DNA of 64,000 nt. Origin: CAZCSK01 sp964501265 (GTDB taxonomy: Bacteria; Actinomycetota; CADDZG01; JAHWKV01). Position 1 is the first letter of the stretch; every line of letters begins with the position of its first letter. Below the pieces are notes generated by a model that saw only the letters and a program-made list of their open reading frames with translations, was not told where the DNA came from and made no database searches. The translations under genes were made by a program, and so were the position numbers. Where the stretch lies: NCBI GenBank assembly GCA_964501265.1, contig CAZCSK010000004.1, positions 1-64,000 on the forward strand, in the 5' to 3' direction. This document shows, one piece after another, positions 27,142 through 35,220 of this stretch.

Positions 27142-29091
27142 GTGAAGACCGAGAGTTCTTTTCAAGAGTTGGTGGACGCTGGCCGCGAAGCGGCCGGGCG
27201 CTACGCCTGGCAGGACGCGTTCGAATCCTTCGACGGTGCGGGCCGAGCCGGGAAACTCGATAGTGCGGACCTGCTAAGTCTTTCTGAATCGGCATGGTGG
27301 ATCGGAGAACCACACCGGGCGATTCAGGTTCGCGAGCATGCGTTTGCCGAGCTAATGAACGCGGGGCTCAAAGTACAGGCAGCGCGCGTCGCCACACATC
27401 TTTTCTGGGAACATCTAGGCAAAAACTCAGAGACCATAGCGATGGGCTGGCTGAACCGAGCGGAGCAGCTGCTTGAAGACGAACCCGAGTCTGCCGAGCA
27501 CGGCTGGTTGGCAGACGCCAAGGGGGGGCTCATGCTCGAACTCGGACAGTACGATGACGCGATTCAGTTCGCACAGGAGACTGCGGCGGCCGGACTGAAG
27601 TTCAGTGTGCGCGCCCTCCAAGTATTTGGGGACCAAGTTCAGGCAATGGCCCTGATCAAGAAAGGTGACGTCACCGAAGGCTTGAAACTGCTCGACAAAG
27701 CGACAATGGTCGGGGTTTCTGGTGAGTTGAGCCCCTTCGAGACCGGTATCGTCTATTGCCACACGATCGGCGTGTGTTTCAATCTGGGCGACTACCGCCG
27801 TTGCGCGGAGTGGACGGCTTCGGCCGATCGGTGGCGTGAACGTGTGTCCGTTTACGGATTCCCCGGCATTTGCCGCGTTTACCGGGCAGAGATCATCCGC
27901 CTCAAGGGCGATTGGGCGGCGGCCGAACAGGAAGCCAAGCAGGCATGCATTGAACTGAAGGACTATTTCCAGTTTGCAGTTGCATGGGGGCATTACGAGA
28001 TCGGAATGGTCCGGCTGAAGCAGGGCCATCTGGAGGGTGCCAAGGATGCGTTTACCCAGGCCTCCGAACTGGGTAAGGACCCGCAACCGGGGCGAGCACT
28101 GGCTTTATTGGCGGAGGGCAAAGTGGATGCCGCGATGGCCTCGATTCGACGGCCTCTAGCCGACGAAAGCGTCCCGCGTCTGGAGCGCGGACACATGCTG
28201 CCCGCGCAAGTGGAAATTGCGGTAACGGCTTCGGACTTCGACACGGCGCGCGCTGCTTCAGAGGAGTTGGATGCAATCGCCGAGGGGTTTGGGTCAACGG
28301 CCCTTCTGGCGTCTGCATCCTGGGCCCGGGCGCTAGTGCTCCTTGCCGAGGGTGATCTTGAGGGGGCCGAAAGATCGACGACCAAAGCTCAGCGTTTGTG
28401 GCAAGAATTGGAAATGCCCTACGAGGTCGCAAGAGCCCATGTGCTCTTGGGAAAGATCTATTTAGCGCAAAGCGATTCCGAAGCGGCTTCTATGGAGTTC
28501 AAGACCGCGCGCTCCACGTTCGCCAGGCTTGGGGCGCTTCCCGACGTGAGAGAGTTGGATGCTCTTTTCCCCCAGGGTGCGGCGGCCGGTGTGCGGACGA
28601 CGAAGACATTCATGTTTACCGACATCGTCAAGTCGACTCAACTGGTCGAAGCCATTGGCGACGACGCTTGGGAGGATCTCTTGCGGTGGCACGATCAGGC
28701 CCTTCGGTCGCTTTTTGCAGAGCATGATGGGGAGGAAGTTAAGCAGCTGGGTGACGGATTCGCCGTGGCATTCGAAAGTCCCGCATCTGGGATCGCTTGC
28801 GCCGTGGCGATCCAGCGAACACTAAAAGAGCATCGCCGGGTTCAAGGGTTTGCACCGAGTGTGCGGATCGGTTTGCACGAAACTGAAACGACCAAGAAAG
28901 GCGAGGACTACCAAGGAAGAGGCATCCACCTTGCAGCACGCGTCGGTGCGCTTGCCCAGGGTGACGAGATAGTAGCGAGCGTCTCGACAGTGGAAGCAGC
29001 AGGTTCGCTTTGGCCCTTGACTGAACCGCGCAGCGTTGAGGTCAAGGGGATTGCCGAGCCAATCGAAGTCGTCACCCTAGATTGGCGGTAA
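27142..29091 (+). CDS. TPR protein with C-terminal class III nucleotide cyclase domain, copy 2
   Basis: 649 aa paralog of the preceding gene with no length difference. The TPR region is diverged at many positions (for example LNRFYTGVVFC versus LSPFETGIVYC), whereas the cyclase end is nearly identical, from GLHETETTKKGEDYQGRG to the final VVTLDWR. Metal Asp residues and the H-for-N change are the same. The pattern fits divergence of the sensing part with the output held constant, or gene conversion of the 3' half. The stop overlaps the tadA start by 10 nt. Confidence 0.88.
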   Translation: MKTESSFQELVDAGREAAGRYAWQDAFESFDGAGRAGKLDSADLLSLSESAWWIGEPHRAIQVREHAFAELMNAGLKVQAARVATHLFWEHLGKNSETIAMGWLNRAEQLLEDEPESAEHGWLADAKGGLMLELGQYDDAIQFAQETAAAGLKFSVRALQVFGDQVQAMALIKKGDVTEGLKLLDKATMVGVSGELSPFETGIVYCHTIGVCFNLGDYRRCAEWTASADRWRERVSVYGFPGICRVYRAEIIRLKGDWAAAEQEAKQACIELKDYFQFAVAWGHYEIGMVRLKQGHLEGAKDAFTQASELGKDPQPGRALALLAEGKVDAAMASIRRPLADESVPRLERGHMLPAQVEIAVTASDFDTARAASEELDAIAEGFGSTALLASASWARALVLLAEGDLEGAERSTTKAQRLWQELEMPYEVARAHVLLGKIYLAQSDSEAASMEFKTARSTFARLGALPDVRELDALFPQGAAAGVRTTKTFMFTDIVKSTQLVEAIGDDAWEDLLRWHDQALRSLFAEHDGEEVKQLGDGFAVAFESPASGIACAVAIQRTLKEHRRVQGFAPSVRIGLHETETTKKGEDYQGRGIHLAARVGALAQGDEIVASVSTVEAAGSLWPLTEPRSVEVKGIAEPIEVVTLDWR

Positions 29092-29555
29092 GGGTTTCGG
29101 ACAGCGGCAAAGACTTTATGCGGCTCGCTCTGGTCGAGGCTCGCCTGGCCCTTCAACACCGTGATGTTCCGATCGGCGCGGTAGCGGTTTCTAAAGGCAG
29201 AGTGATTGCCGTGGCCCATAACGAGCGTGAATTGCGCAAGGACCCCACTGCTCACGCGGAGATCTTGTTGTTGCAACGTGCGGCACAAGAACTTGGAACG
29301 CGCCATCTCGATGAGGTTGATGTCTACGTCACCTTGGAGCCATGCCCGATGTGCGCGGGGGCGTTGGTGGCGGCCCGAGTGCCCAAGTTGATTTACGGGG
29401 CGGCCGACCCGGCTGCAGGCGCCGCCTACTCTCTCTACAACATCGTGGCTGACCCTCGGCTCAATCACCGCTGTGCAATCAGCGTCGGAGTTCTGGAGGA
29501 GGAGTGCGGAGAGTTGCTTCAGTCATTCTTTCGTCGAAGAAGAGGCTCCCTATAA
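29082..29555 (+). CDS. tadA: tRNA adenosine(34) deaminase
   Basis: 157 aa cytidine-deaminase-fold enzyme with zinc ligands in TAHAE and PCPMC and the proton-shuttling Glu of HAE. TadA makes inosine-34 in tRNA-Arg(ACG), encoded about 4.7 kb upstream. I accept the TTG start at 29082 because the resulting N-terminus (VSDSGKDFMRLALVEA) matches the family; the ATG at 29118 would delete the first helix. Its stop codon lies inside the -10-like box of tRNA-Ser(CGA). Confidence 0.93.
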   Translation: MAVRVSDSGKDFMRLALVEARLALQHRDVPIGAVAVSKGRVIAVAHNERELRKDPTAHAEILLLQRAAQELGTRHLDEVDVYVTLEPCPMCAGALVAARVPKLIYGAADPAAGAAYSLYNIVADPRLNHRCAISVGVLEEECGELLQSFFRRRRGSL

Positions 29556-29556
29556 T
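29551..29556 (+). promoter_or_regulatory. Consensus -10 box of tRNA-Ser(CGA)
   Basis: Perfect TATAAT ending 7 nt before tRNA position 1; the tadA TAA stop (29553-29555) is part of it. No matching -35 at 17 bp. Confidence 0.6.
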
Positions 29557-29562
29557 GGCCGT

Positions 29563-29649
29563 GGTGGAGTACCGAAGCGGCCGAACGGGCGCGCCTCGAA
29601 AGCGCGTGAGCCTTCACGGGCTCCGTGGGTTCAAATCCCACCTCCACCG
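29563..29649 (+). tRNA. tRNA-Ser(CGA)
   Basis: Acceptor GGTGGAG/CTCCACC, discriminator G, anticodon loop CTCGAAA (CGA), long variable arm. CCA not encoded. Confidence 0.95.
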
Positions 29650-29680
29650 CTTACGCGAAAAGGTCTGTTAAAGGGAGCAA

Positions 29681-29709
29681 GTGACCGGGATGTTGTGCGC
29701 GTCTACAAT
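29681..29709 (+). promoter_or_regulatory. Putative promoter of tRNA-Ser(GGA)
   Basis: GTGACC (4 of 6 to TTGACA) and TACAAT are separated by exactly 17 bp; the -10 ends 8 nt before tRNA position 1. Confidence 0.6.
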
Positions 29710-29716
29710 CGCTCCA

Positions 29717-29805
29717 GGAGGCGTCGCCTAGCCCGGCCGATGGCGCCGGTTTGGAAAACCGGTTTGCGGGAAACCGCATCGCGAGTTCAAATCTCGCCGC
29801 CTCCG
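29717..29805 (+). tRNA. tRNA-Ser(GGA)
   Basis: Acceptor GGAGGCG/CGCCTCC, discriminator G, anticodon loop TTGGAAA (GGA), long variable arm. The last 19 bp overlap the convergent thioesterase gene. Confidence 0.95.
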
Positions 29806-30890
29806 CTGCTTGCTTTTTCAGGTTCGTGCTTTTCATCTGAGACAACAATGGGTGCACTCCACTCTCTGTCCGGCAGAATCAGAACGGATTCGGTCGCCGT
29901 TGCAACGGTCTTGCCCTGCTCGTTTACGACCTCGGCGTTTGTGATCGCGAGACTCTTTCCACGATGACAGACCGTCGCTCTCGCTGTGAGTGTCCCTCCA
30001 TCTGGCAGCACCGGGCGCACGAAGTTGACTTTCAAATCTAACGGCGAGAACACTGTGCGAGGTGGAACAGTACTCTGCACCGATGTCACCAGCGCGGCGT
30101 CGGCGAGCATGGCGATAGCCCCGCCGTAAACAAACATTCCGGGACTGGAGAGCCATCCGCTCGCGGGCATTGAAAAGACGGAGTACCCGTCGCCTGCCTC
30201 GATCACCTTTTGTCCCGTCAAGTAGTGAACGGGCGGGGAGGGAATCTCTCCAGAAATGTGACCTTGCAGAACCTCCAAACCGCTCATCCGGTCCCATATT
30301 TCTTGAGGCAGCATCTCGCCCGAAACGGGCCGAAGGTACGGGTCAGGTTCCGAATAGGCGACCGGCGGAATCTCGTCCATTGACGCGGGCGGATCTGGCA
30401 CGGGAGTGGGGCCATCGAAAATAAAGCACCGAGTAGTGCCGTGGGCAACCAACCTTCCGGTGGCGTCCTCAAACGTGGCTTCGGCCAACCCGAGCGAGCG
30501 GCCCGAATGGATCAGTTTGGCCTTGCCTACCAGCTGGTTCGAGAAAGGACCAACTCCCCGCAAGAAGTTCATAGTCAAATCTGACGTGGCGAGGAGCTTA
30601 CCGGGCGGAAGGGACGTGAGGACGGCCCCTCCGAGGGGCGCGTCGGCCAGGAAAGCAATCGCCCCGGCCGCGAAATATCCCACAGGGGTCAGTAGCCATG
30701 GACTCGCCGGCATCGTGAAAGTACAGGTTCCGACTCCCGCCTCCGTTGGAACCAGGCCCGTCAAGTGGTGGATGGGAGGTGGCGGCCAGGCTCGCCGGAC
30801 CCCTGCCTCCATCCTTTCAAGGCCCGTAAGACCCAGAATGCTGGGATCCGCGAAAGAACCTCGAACCGGCTCTTTCCAAATCTCGCTCAT
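29787..30890 (-). CDS. Tandem hotdog-fold thioesterase-like protein
   Basis: 367 aa made of two PaaI-like hotdog domains (about residues 35-160 and 215-345). Each contains a Gly-containing central helix region (GYFAAGAIAFLADAPLG; GMFVYGGAIAMLADAALV) and a strand motif TMNFLRGV / KVNFVRPV. PaaI-type enzymes hydrolyse acyl- or aryl-CoA thioesters. The two domains could form a pseudo-dimer in one chain. Its final codons and TGA stop are antisense to the tRNA-Ser(GGA) T-arm. Confidence 0.82.
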   Translation of the reverse strand: MSEIWKEPVRGSFADPSILGLTGLERMEAGVRRAWPPPPIHHLTGLVPTEAGVGTCTFTMPASPWLLTPVGYFAAGAIAFLADAPLGGAVLTSLPPGKLLATSDLTMNFLRGVGPFSNQLVGKAKLIHSGRSLGLAEATFEDATGRLVAHGTTRCFIFDGPTPVPDPPASMDEIPPVAYSEPDPYLRPVSGEMLPQEIWDRMSGLEVLQGHISGEIPSPPVHYLTGQKVIEAGDGYSVFSMPASGWLSSPGMFVYGGAIAMLADAALVTSVQSTVPPRTVFSPLDLKVNFVRPVLPDGGTLTARATVCHRGKSLAITNAEVVNEQGKTVATATESVLILPDREWSAPIVVSDEKHEPEKASSGGGEI

Positions 30891-31008
30891 CGGCAGAAGG
30901 TTATCGCGCGAGATAAACTTTCGATTGTCGCGCTAGGTGGGCAGTTGGCGGTTGCCTGTAACTTCACATCCGCCTTATGGGAGGCTGAATTCCCACTCTA
31001 GGCTTCGA

Positions 31009-31148
31009 GGGCTCGGAGTATTGCCCCCGGAAAGCGGTGTTGAAGGTTGGGTCCCGCGCGAGTGGGCCCGTGCGAATCAGGTCAGATCGGGAACGAAGCA
31101 GCCTTAAGCTTGTGGCAACTGCGCCGTGGGGACACCTGGCCCGAGCTG
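31009..31148 (+). ncRNA. ffs: Signal recognition particle RNA (small bacterial type)
   Basis: The conserved domain IV core is visible (TCAGGTCAGATCGGGAACGA and AAGCAGCC), with GCTCGG at 31011 able to pair with CCGAGC at 31141 to close the long hairpin. Position just upstream of dnaX is the usual bacterial arrangement. The 5' and 3' ends are estimated from pairing. The tetraloop region reads CGGGAACG rather than the common CCGGAAGG. The remaining bases of the 352-nt space between the two flanking genes show no further gene. Confidence 0.85.
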
Positions 31149-31242
31149 GCTCCTGGGAAGGCTTCCGGACGTTCGATGTCAAAAGTGGGTGCGCGACACT
31201 TTATTCTCGTTGTCCTAGTCCGGCGGTATGCTCACTCACGCG

Positions 31243-32958
31243 ATGACTCACCTAACTCTCTACCGTAAATACCGCCCTCAGCGATTTTCCGATGTGGTCG
31301 GTCAGGACCATGTGACCCAAACCTTGAAGCGTGCCGCTGCCGAGGATAAGGTCGCTCACGCATACGTTTTCAGCGGGCCTCGGGGCGCGGGGAAGACCTC
31401 GACCGCCAGGATTCTCGCGAAGAGACTCAATTGCTTGAGGGGTCAAGACGAGCCTTGCGGCGAGTGTCCATCTTGCGTTCAGATCGCGTCGGGCACGTCC
31501 CTTGATGTTGTCGAGATCGACGCGGCGTCTCACGGGTCGGTCGATGACGCCCGCGACATTCGCGAGCGGGTCGCCTACGCCTCCGTCGGTGGCAAGTGGA
31601 GGGTCTACATCATCGACGAATGTCACATGCTTTCCCCTGCCGCGAACAACGCACTCTTGAAGGTATTGGAGGAGCCGCCGGAACAAGTCGTTTTTGTATT
31701 TGCGACCACCGAGCCCCAAAAAGTTCTGCAGACGCTTATAGATCGATGTCAGCGCTACGAATTTCGCGCCCTCGGTGCGCGCGATATCGCAGGCTTGCTC
31801 GAGCGAATCAGCGAAGCCGAGGGCGTCGCTGCGGATGCCGAGGCCCTGCAGATGATCGCGTCGCGAGCTGAAGGTTCTGCGCGCGATGCCCTCACAATCC
31901 TCGACCAGCTCATCTCCTATTCGTCAGACAAGGTGACCGTGGAAGCGCTTACAGCAATGTTGGGGTCGCTGCCCGACGGATTGTTATTCGAGGCTGCCGA
32001 TCTTATTTCCGAACGTGACGCCGGCGCGACACTCGTCTTCGCCGACCGCCTGATTCGATCCGGAGTTGATCCCAGGCAGTTTGTCCGATCTCTCGTCGAT
32101 CATCTAAGATCTCTTTTTATCTTGCTTCATGCGCCCGCGGCGCAGGAGATTCTCGAGACGACGGACGACCATTTGGACAGACTGAAAGCGCAGTCGAACC
32201 ATTTCGACTCCGCTGAGATCCTTCGACTCATCGACCTTGCCAATGAGGTTCAACTACAACTGCGCCAAGCTGTTGACGGAAGGCTCGCCCTCGAGGTGGG
32301 CTTGCTCAGAATGACTCGACCCGAGCTTCACGCGACTCCCGCTGCACTGATGGCGCGCCTTGAAGCAATTGAGAAGTTGGGTGGGAGCCCTGCGCCCGGC
32401 ATTTTTTCGGTCACGGAGGCTCCTGTGGTGGCCGCCGTGCCAATCCCGAAGCAAGCGCCCCCAGTTGCCAGCGCTGCCGCAGCGAAGAAAGCAGTCGCAA
32501 AACCTGCAGATCCGCCGAAAGAGGTATCCGCCACCCCGGCGGCAGTTGTCGATCCGTCCGAAATCGATCTCGATAAAGTGCTAAGAGCGTGGCCGTTGGT
32601 TCTTGAGAAAGTCAAACGGCGCAAGATTTCCTTTCAGGCCCTGCTCCTCGCTGCGACACCCGTTGCCTGGCGAGACGGTGAGTTGGTGCTTGAGTTCGGT
32701 CCCCGCTCGGGCTTCCACCGAGACAGGGTGTCTGATCCCGCGCAGCATGTTCCGCTCCTTGAGGGTTTCGCGGAAGTGCTTGGAGTGCGCCCCAAGATCA
32801 CTTGCGTGCGGGGAGAGGAGCCTGAGCCGCATCAGCCTGAGCCGCATCAGCCTGAAGCGCCGGATTCAGGCGGGGGCGACGAGTCGGGCAGGCCACCGCG
32901 CGACGCAATCGATGTGATCCGTGAGGCATTCTCGGGGTCAGAAGTCGTGGACGAGTAA
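31243..32958 (+). CDS. dnaX: DNA polymerase III subunit gamma/tau
   Basis: About 571 aa clamp-loader ATPase. Walker A GPRGAGKTSTA, zinc cysteines CGECPSC, DEXX as IIDECHM, the SRC-equivalent IDRCQRYEF. Domain III is followed by an Ala/Pro/Lys linker and a C-terminal tau-like region. I see no A6G-type slippery stretch, so a gamma form by frameshift is not supported. The C-terminus has the short repeat EPHQPEPHQPEAP. ATG 31243 is chosen over 31228 because it matches the usual MTHLTLYRKYRP start. Confidence 0.95.
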   Translation: MTHLTLYRKYRPQRFSDVVGQDHVTQTLKRAAAEDKVAHAYVFSGPRGAGKTSTARILAKRLNCLRGQDEPCGECPSCVQIASGTSLDVVEIDAASHGSVDDARDIRERVAYASVGGKWRVYIIDECHMLSPAANNALLKVLEEPPEQVVFVFATTEPQKVLQTLIDRCQRYEFRALGARDIAGLLERISEAEGVAADAEALQMIASRAEGSARDALTILDQLISYSSDKVTVEALTAMLGSLPDGLLFEAADLISERDAGATLVFADRLIRSGVDPRQFVRSLVDHLRSLFILLHAPAAQEILETTDDHLDRLKAQSNHFDSAEILRLIDLANEVQLQLRQAVDGRLALEVGLLRMTRPELHATPAALMARLEAIEKLGGSPAPGIFSVTEAPVVAAVPIPKQAPPVASAAAAKKAVAKPADPPKEVSATPAAVVDPSEIDLDKVLRAWPLVLEKVKRRKISFQALLLAATPVAWRDGELVLEFGPRSGFHRDRVSDPAQHVPLLEGFAEVLGVRPKITCVRGEEPEPHQPEPHQPEAPDSGGGDESGRPPRDAIDVIREAFSGSEVVDE

Positions 32959-33276
32959 ATGGATCTCAACAAGATGATGAAGCAGGCTGCAAAAATGCAG
33001 GCCGAGATGGCCAAGGCCCAGGAACAACTAGCCTCCTTGGAGGTTGAAGGGACCGCGGGTGGCGGGGCCGTGAAGGTGACGATGACGGGCGCTGGGGAGT
33101 TCATTGCGGTAAGGATCGATCCCGAAGCGATCGACTCGGACGATCCGAGTCTGTTGGAAGACCTTTTGCTGGCCGCGCTGAACGACGCGACGCGTGCGCA
33201 GCAGGAGCTGGCCGAGTCGAGCCTCGGATCGATCACCGGAGGCCTTGATCTAAAAGGTTTCCCCGGTTTTAAGTAG
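32959..33276 (+). CDS. ybaB: YbaB/EbfC nucleoid-associated protein
   Basis: 105 aa. Begins MDLNKMMKQAAKMQAEM with the helix-strand-helix pattern of YbaB and a C-terminal LPGF-like end (GLDLKGFPGFK). Binds DNA as a dimer. It directly follows the dnaX stop and directly precedes recR, the conserved dnaX-ybaB-recR order. Confidence 0.95.
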   Translation: MDLNKMMKQAAKMQAEMAKAQEQLASLEVEGTAGGGAVKVTMTGAGEFIAVRIDPEAIDSDDPSLLEDLLLAALNDATRAQQELAESSLGSITGGLDLKGFPGFK

Positions 33277-33876
33277 ATGTTTGCTGGTCCGGTTCAGGAC
33301 CTTGTCGACGAACTTGCCAGACTTCCGGGGATAGGCCCGAAGACGGCTCAACGTCTTGCCTTCTATCTTTTGAAGGTGGAACACGCCGACGCCGAGCGCT
33401 TGGCAAAGGCGATCACGGCGATGAAGGAGTCGGTACGCTTTTGCGAAAAGTGTTTCAACTTCTCAACGGCCGAACTTTGTGAGTATTGCGCCGACCCTCG
33501 CCGAGACACCGCCGTCGTATGTGTTGTTGAGGAGGCTCCCGACATCGTTTCGATCGAGCGGACGGGCGAGTTTCGAGGCATCTACCATGTGCTCGGCGGG
33601 GCAATCTCTCCAATCGATGGGATCGGGCCCGACAACCTGCACATTCGCGAACTTCTTGTTCGCGTCAATGAGGATGGAATCAAAGAGGTGATTGTTGCGA
33701 CCAACCCCAATGTCGAAGGCGAGGCGACCGCTATGTACCTGGCGAGGCTCATCGTGCCCCTGGATGTAAGGGTCACGCGCATCGCGAGTGGTCTGCCCGT
33801 CGGCGGCGACCTCGAATACGCAGATGAAGTGACACTTGGCCGCGCGCTCGAGGGCCGCAGAGAACTCGGCGCCTAG
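33277..33876 (+). CDS. recR: Recombination mediator RecR
   Basis: 199 aa. Helix-hairpin-helix (LPGIGPKTAQRLAF), zinc finger (CEKCFNFSTAELCEYC) and Toprim domain (VVEEAPD, NPNVEGEATAMYL). Works with RecO/RecF in gap repair. Starts on the base after ybaB. Confidence 0.96.
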   Translation: MFAGPVQDLVDELARLPGIGPKTAQRLAFYLLKVEHADAERLAKAITAMKESVRFCEKCFNFSTAELCEYCADPRRDTAVVCVVEEAPDIVSIERTGEFRGIYHVLGGAISPIDGIGPDNLHIRELLVRVNEDGIKEVIVATNPNVEGEATAMYLARLIVPLDVRVTRIASGLPVGGDLEYADEVTLGRALEGRRELGA

Positions 33877-33881
33877 TAACA

Positions 33882-35138
33882 GTGCCCGTCATCGTTCAGA
33901 AATACGGCGGTTCGTCGGTCGCCGACGCGCAACGAATACGAAATGTAGCGCGGCGGGTTGCCGCCGCTGCCGAGGCCGGCAACCAAGTCGTCGTTGTGGT
34001 GTCGGCGATGGGAGACGAAACGGACGATCTCATGAAACTTGCGCTGGAGATCTCGCCGGTGCCACCGGCTCGTGAACTCGACATGCTGCTCACCTCCGGA
34101 GAACGCAAGTCGACGGCTTTGTTATCGATGGCCCTAATAGAGACAGGTCACGACGCAATCAGCTTCACAGGATCCCAGGCCGGCATTGTCACCGACACTG
34201 TGCACACGAAGGCGCGAATTGTCGACGTAAGGGCCAGGCGAATCGAGGAAGCCCTGGAGGCAGGCAAGATCGTCATCGTCGCCGGATTTCAAGGAGTGTC
34301 CACGACGCGCGACATCACAACCTTGGGCCGAGGAGGTTCAGATACCACTGCTGTCGCCCTGGCGGCCGCTTTGGGAGCGGAGATTTGCGAGATATACACC
34401 GATGTCGATGGCGTCTACACCGCGGATCCTCGAATCGTGCCCACGGCGCGCAAGCTTCATGCAGTTTCGTTCGAAGAGATGCTAGAGATGTCTGCCAGCG
34501 GTGCGGGCGTCTTGATGCTGCGTGCCGTCGAATATGCCCGGACCCACAATGTAATCATTCATTGCAGGTCTTCTTTGTCGGAAGAGCAGGGTACCTTCAT
34601 AACCCAGGAGGATGCACGAATGGAAAAGGCCTTGATCACCGCCGTCACCCACGATGTATCGGAGGCGATGCTAAGGATTATTCGCGCCCCCGATAAACCT
34701 GGAGTGGCGGCTCGGATCTTCGGTGCGCTAGCAGCGGAATCGATCAACATAGACATGATTGTCCAAAACCTATCTGAGGGCGGAAAGACAGATGTGTCCT
34801 TCACCATGCCCAAAGACGATCTCGCGAGATCGCATGAAATCGTCAAAAGGGTTGCGGATGATGTGGGGGCCGAAGGCTACTCGGCCGATGAGGACATTGC
34901 TAAATTGTCGTTGATCGGGGCCGGGATGAAGTCTCACCCGGGTGTGGCCGCCAAGATGTTCCAGGCGCTCGCGGAAGCCGAGATCAACATGGAGATGATT
35001 TCAACATCGTCCATTCGCATCTCGTGCGTGATCCGTGCCTCCGAGGTCGAGCGCGCGGTCAATGTTCTTCACGAATCGTTCGACCTCCCCGGTGGCGCCG
35101 CGGCGCGAGAGGAGCACCCGGGGGGTTCGGGGGGATAG
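33882..35138 (+). CDS. lysC: Aspartate kinase, ending in a palindromic repeat
   Basis: 418 aa. N-terminal kinase with KYGGSSV and SGERKS, and tandem ACT domains (MLRIIRAPDKPGVAARIF; LSLIGAGMKSHPGVAAKMF) for feedback by lysine or threonine. GTG start. The last residues (PGGSGG) and the TAG stop come from the left end of palindromic repeat copy C, read in a different frame from the other copies. Followed by asd, giving the first two steps of the aspartate amino-acid family and diaminopimelate. Confidence 0.95.
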   Translation: MPVIVQKYGGSSVADAQRIRNVARRVAAAAEAGNQVVVVVSAMGDETDDLMKLALEISPVPPARELDMLLTSGERKSTALLSMALIETGHDAISFTGSQAGIVTDTVHTKARIVDVRARRIEEALEAGKIVIVAGFQGVSTTRDITTLGRGGSDTTAVALAAALGAEICEIYTDVDGVYTADPRIVPTARKLHAVSFEEMLEMSASGAGVLMLRAVEYARTHNVIIHCRSSLSEEQGTFITQEDARMEKALITAVTHDVSEAMLRIIRAPDKPGVAARIFGALAAESINIDMIVQNLSEGGKTDVSFTMPKDDLARSHEIVKRVADDVGAEGYSADEDIAKLSLIGAGMKSHPGVAAKMFQALAEAEINMEMISTSSIRISCVIRASEVERAVNVLHESFDLPGGAAAREEHPGGSGG

Positions 35139-35190
35139 CAGCCCCCTTACGTCAAGACTCGCGCGCGCCAGAAGCTGCGAACCCCCGAAT
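35120..35190 (+). repeat. Palindromic repeat, copy C (lysC end / lysC-asd spacer)
   Basis: GGGGGATAGCAGCCCCC at the left and GCGCGCCAGAAGCTGCGAAC at the right, in the orientation of lysC. The TAG within the conserved TAGCAG is used as the lysC stop, so most of this copy is transcribed as a 5' leader hairpin before asd. Confidence 0.92.
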
Positions 35191-35220
35191 TCGAATAGGC
35201 CGGGCTGTTAATCTGTCTTA

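Larger units (their letters stand above)
25137..29091 (+). repeat. Tandem gene duplication, period 1981 bp
   Basis: Two genes of exactly 649 codons follow each other with start-to-start distance 1981 bp. The similarity begins upstream of the GTG (CACCAA..GGGAGG region, AGAGTGAAGACCGA) and continues to the last codon GATTGGCGGTA, so the duplication includes the ribosome-binding site. Confidence 0.95.

Noticed and set aside
32400..32600. Programmed frameshift in dnaX making a gamma form
   Set aside because: No A6G-type slippery heptamer or following hairpin was found in the linker region.
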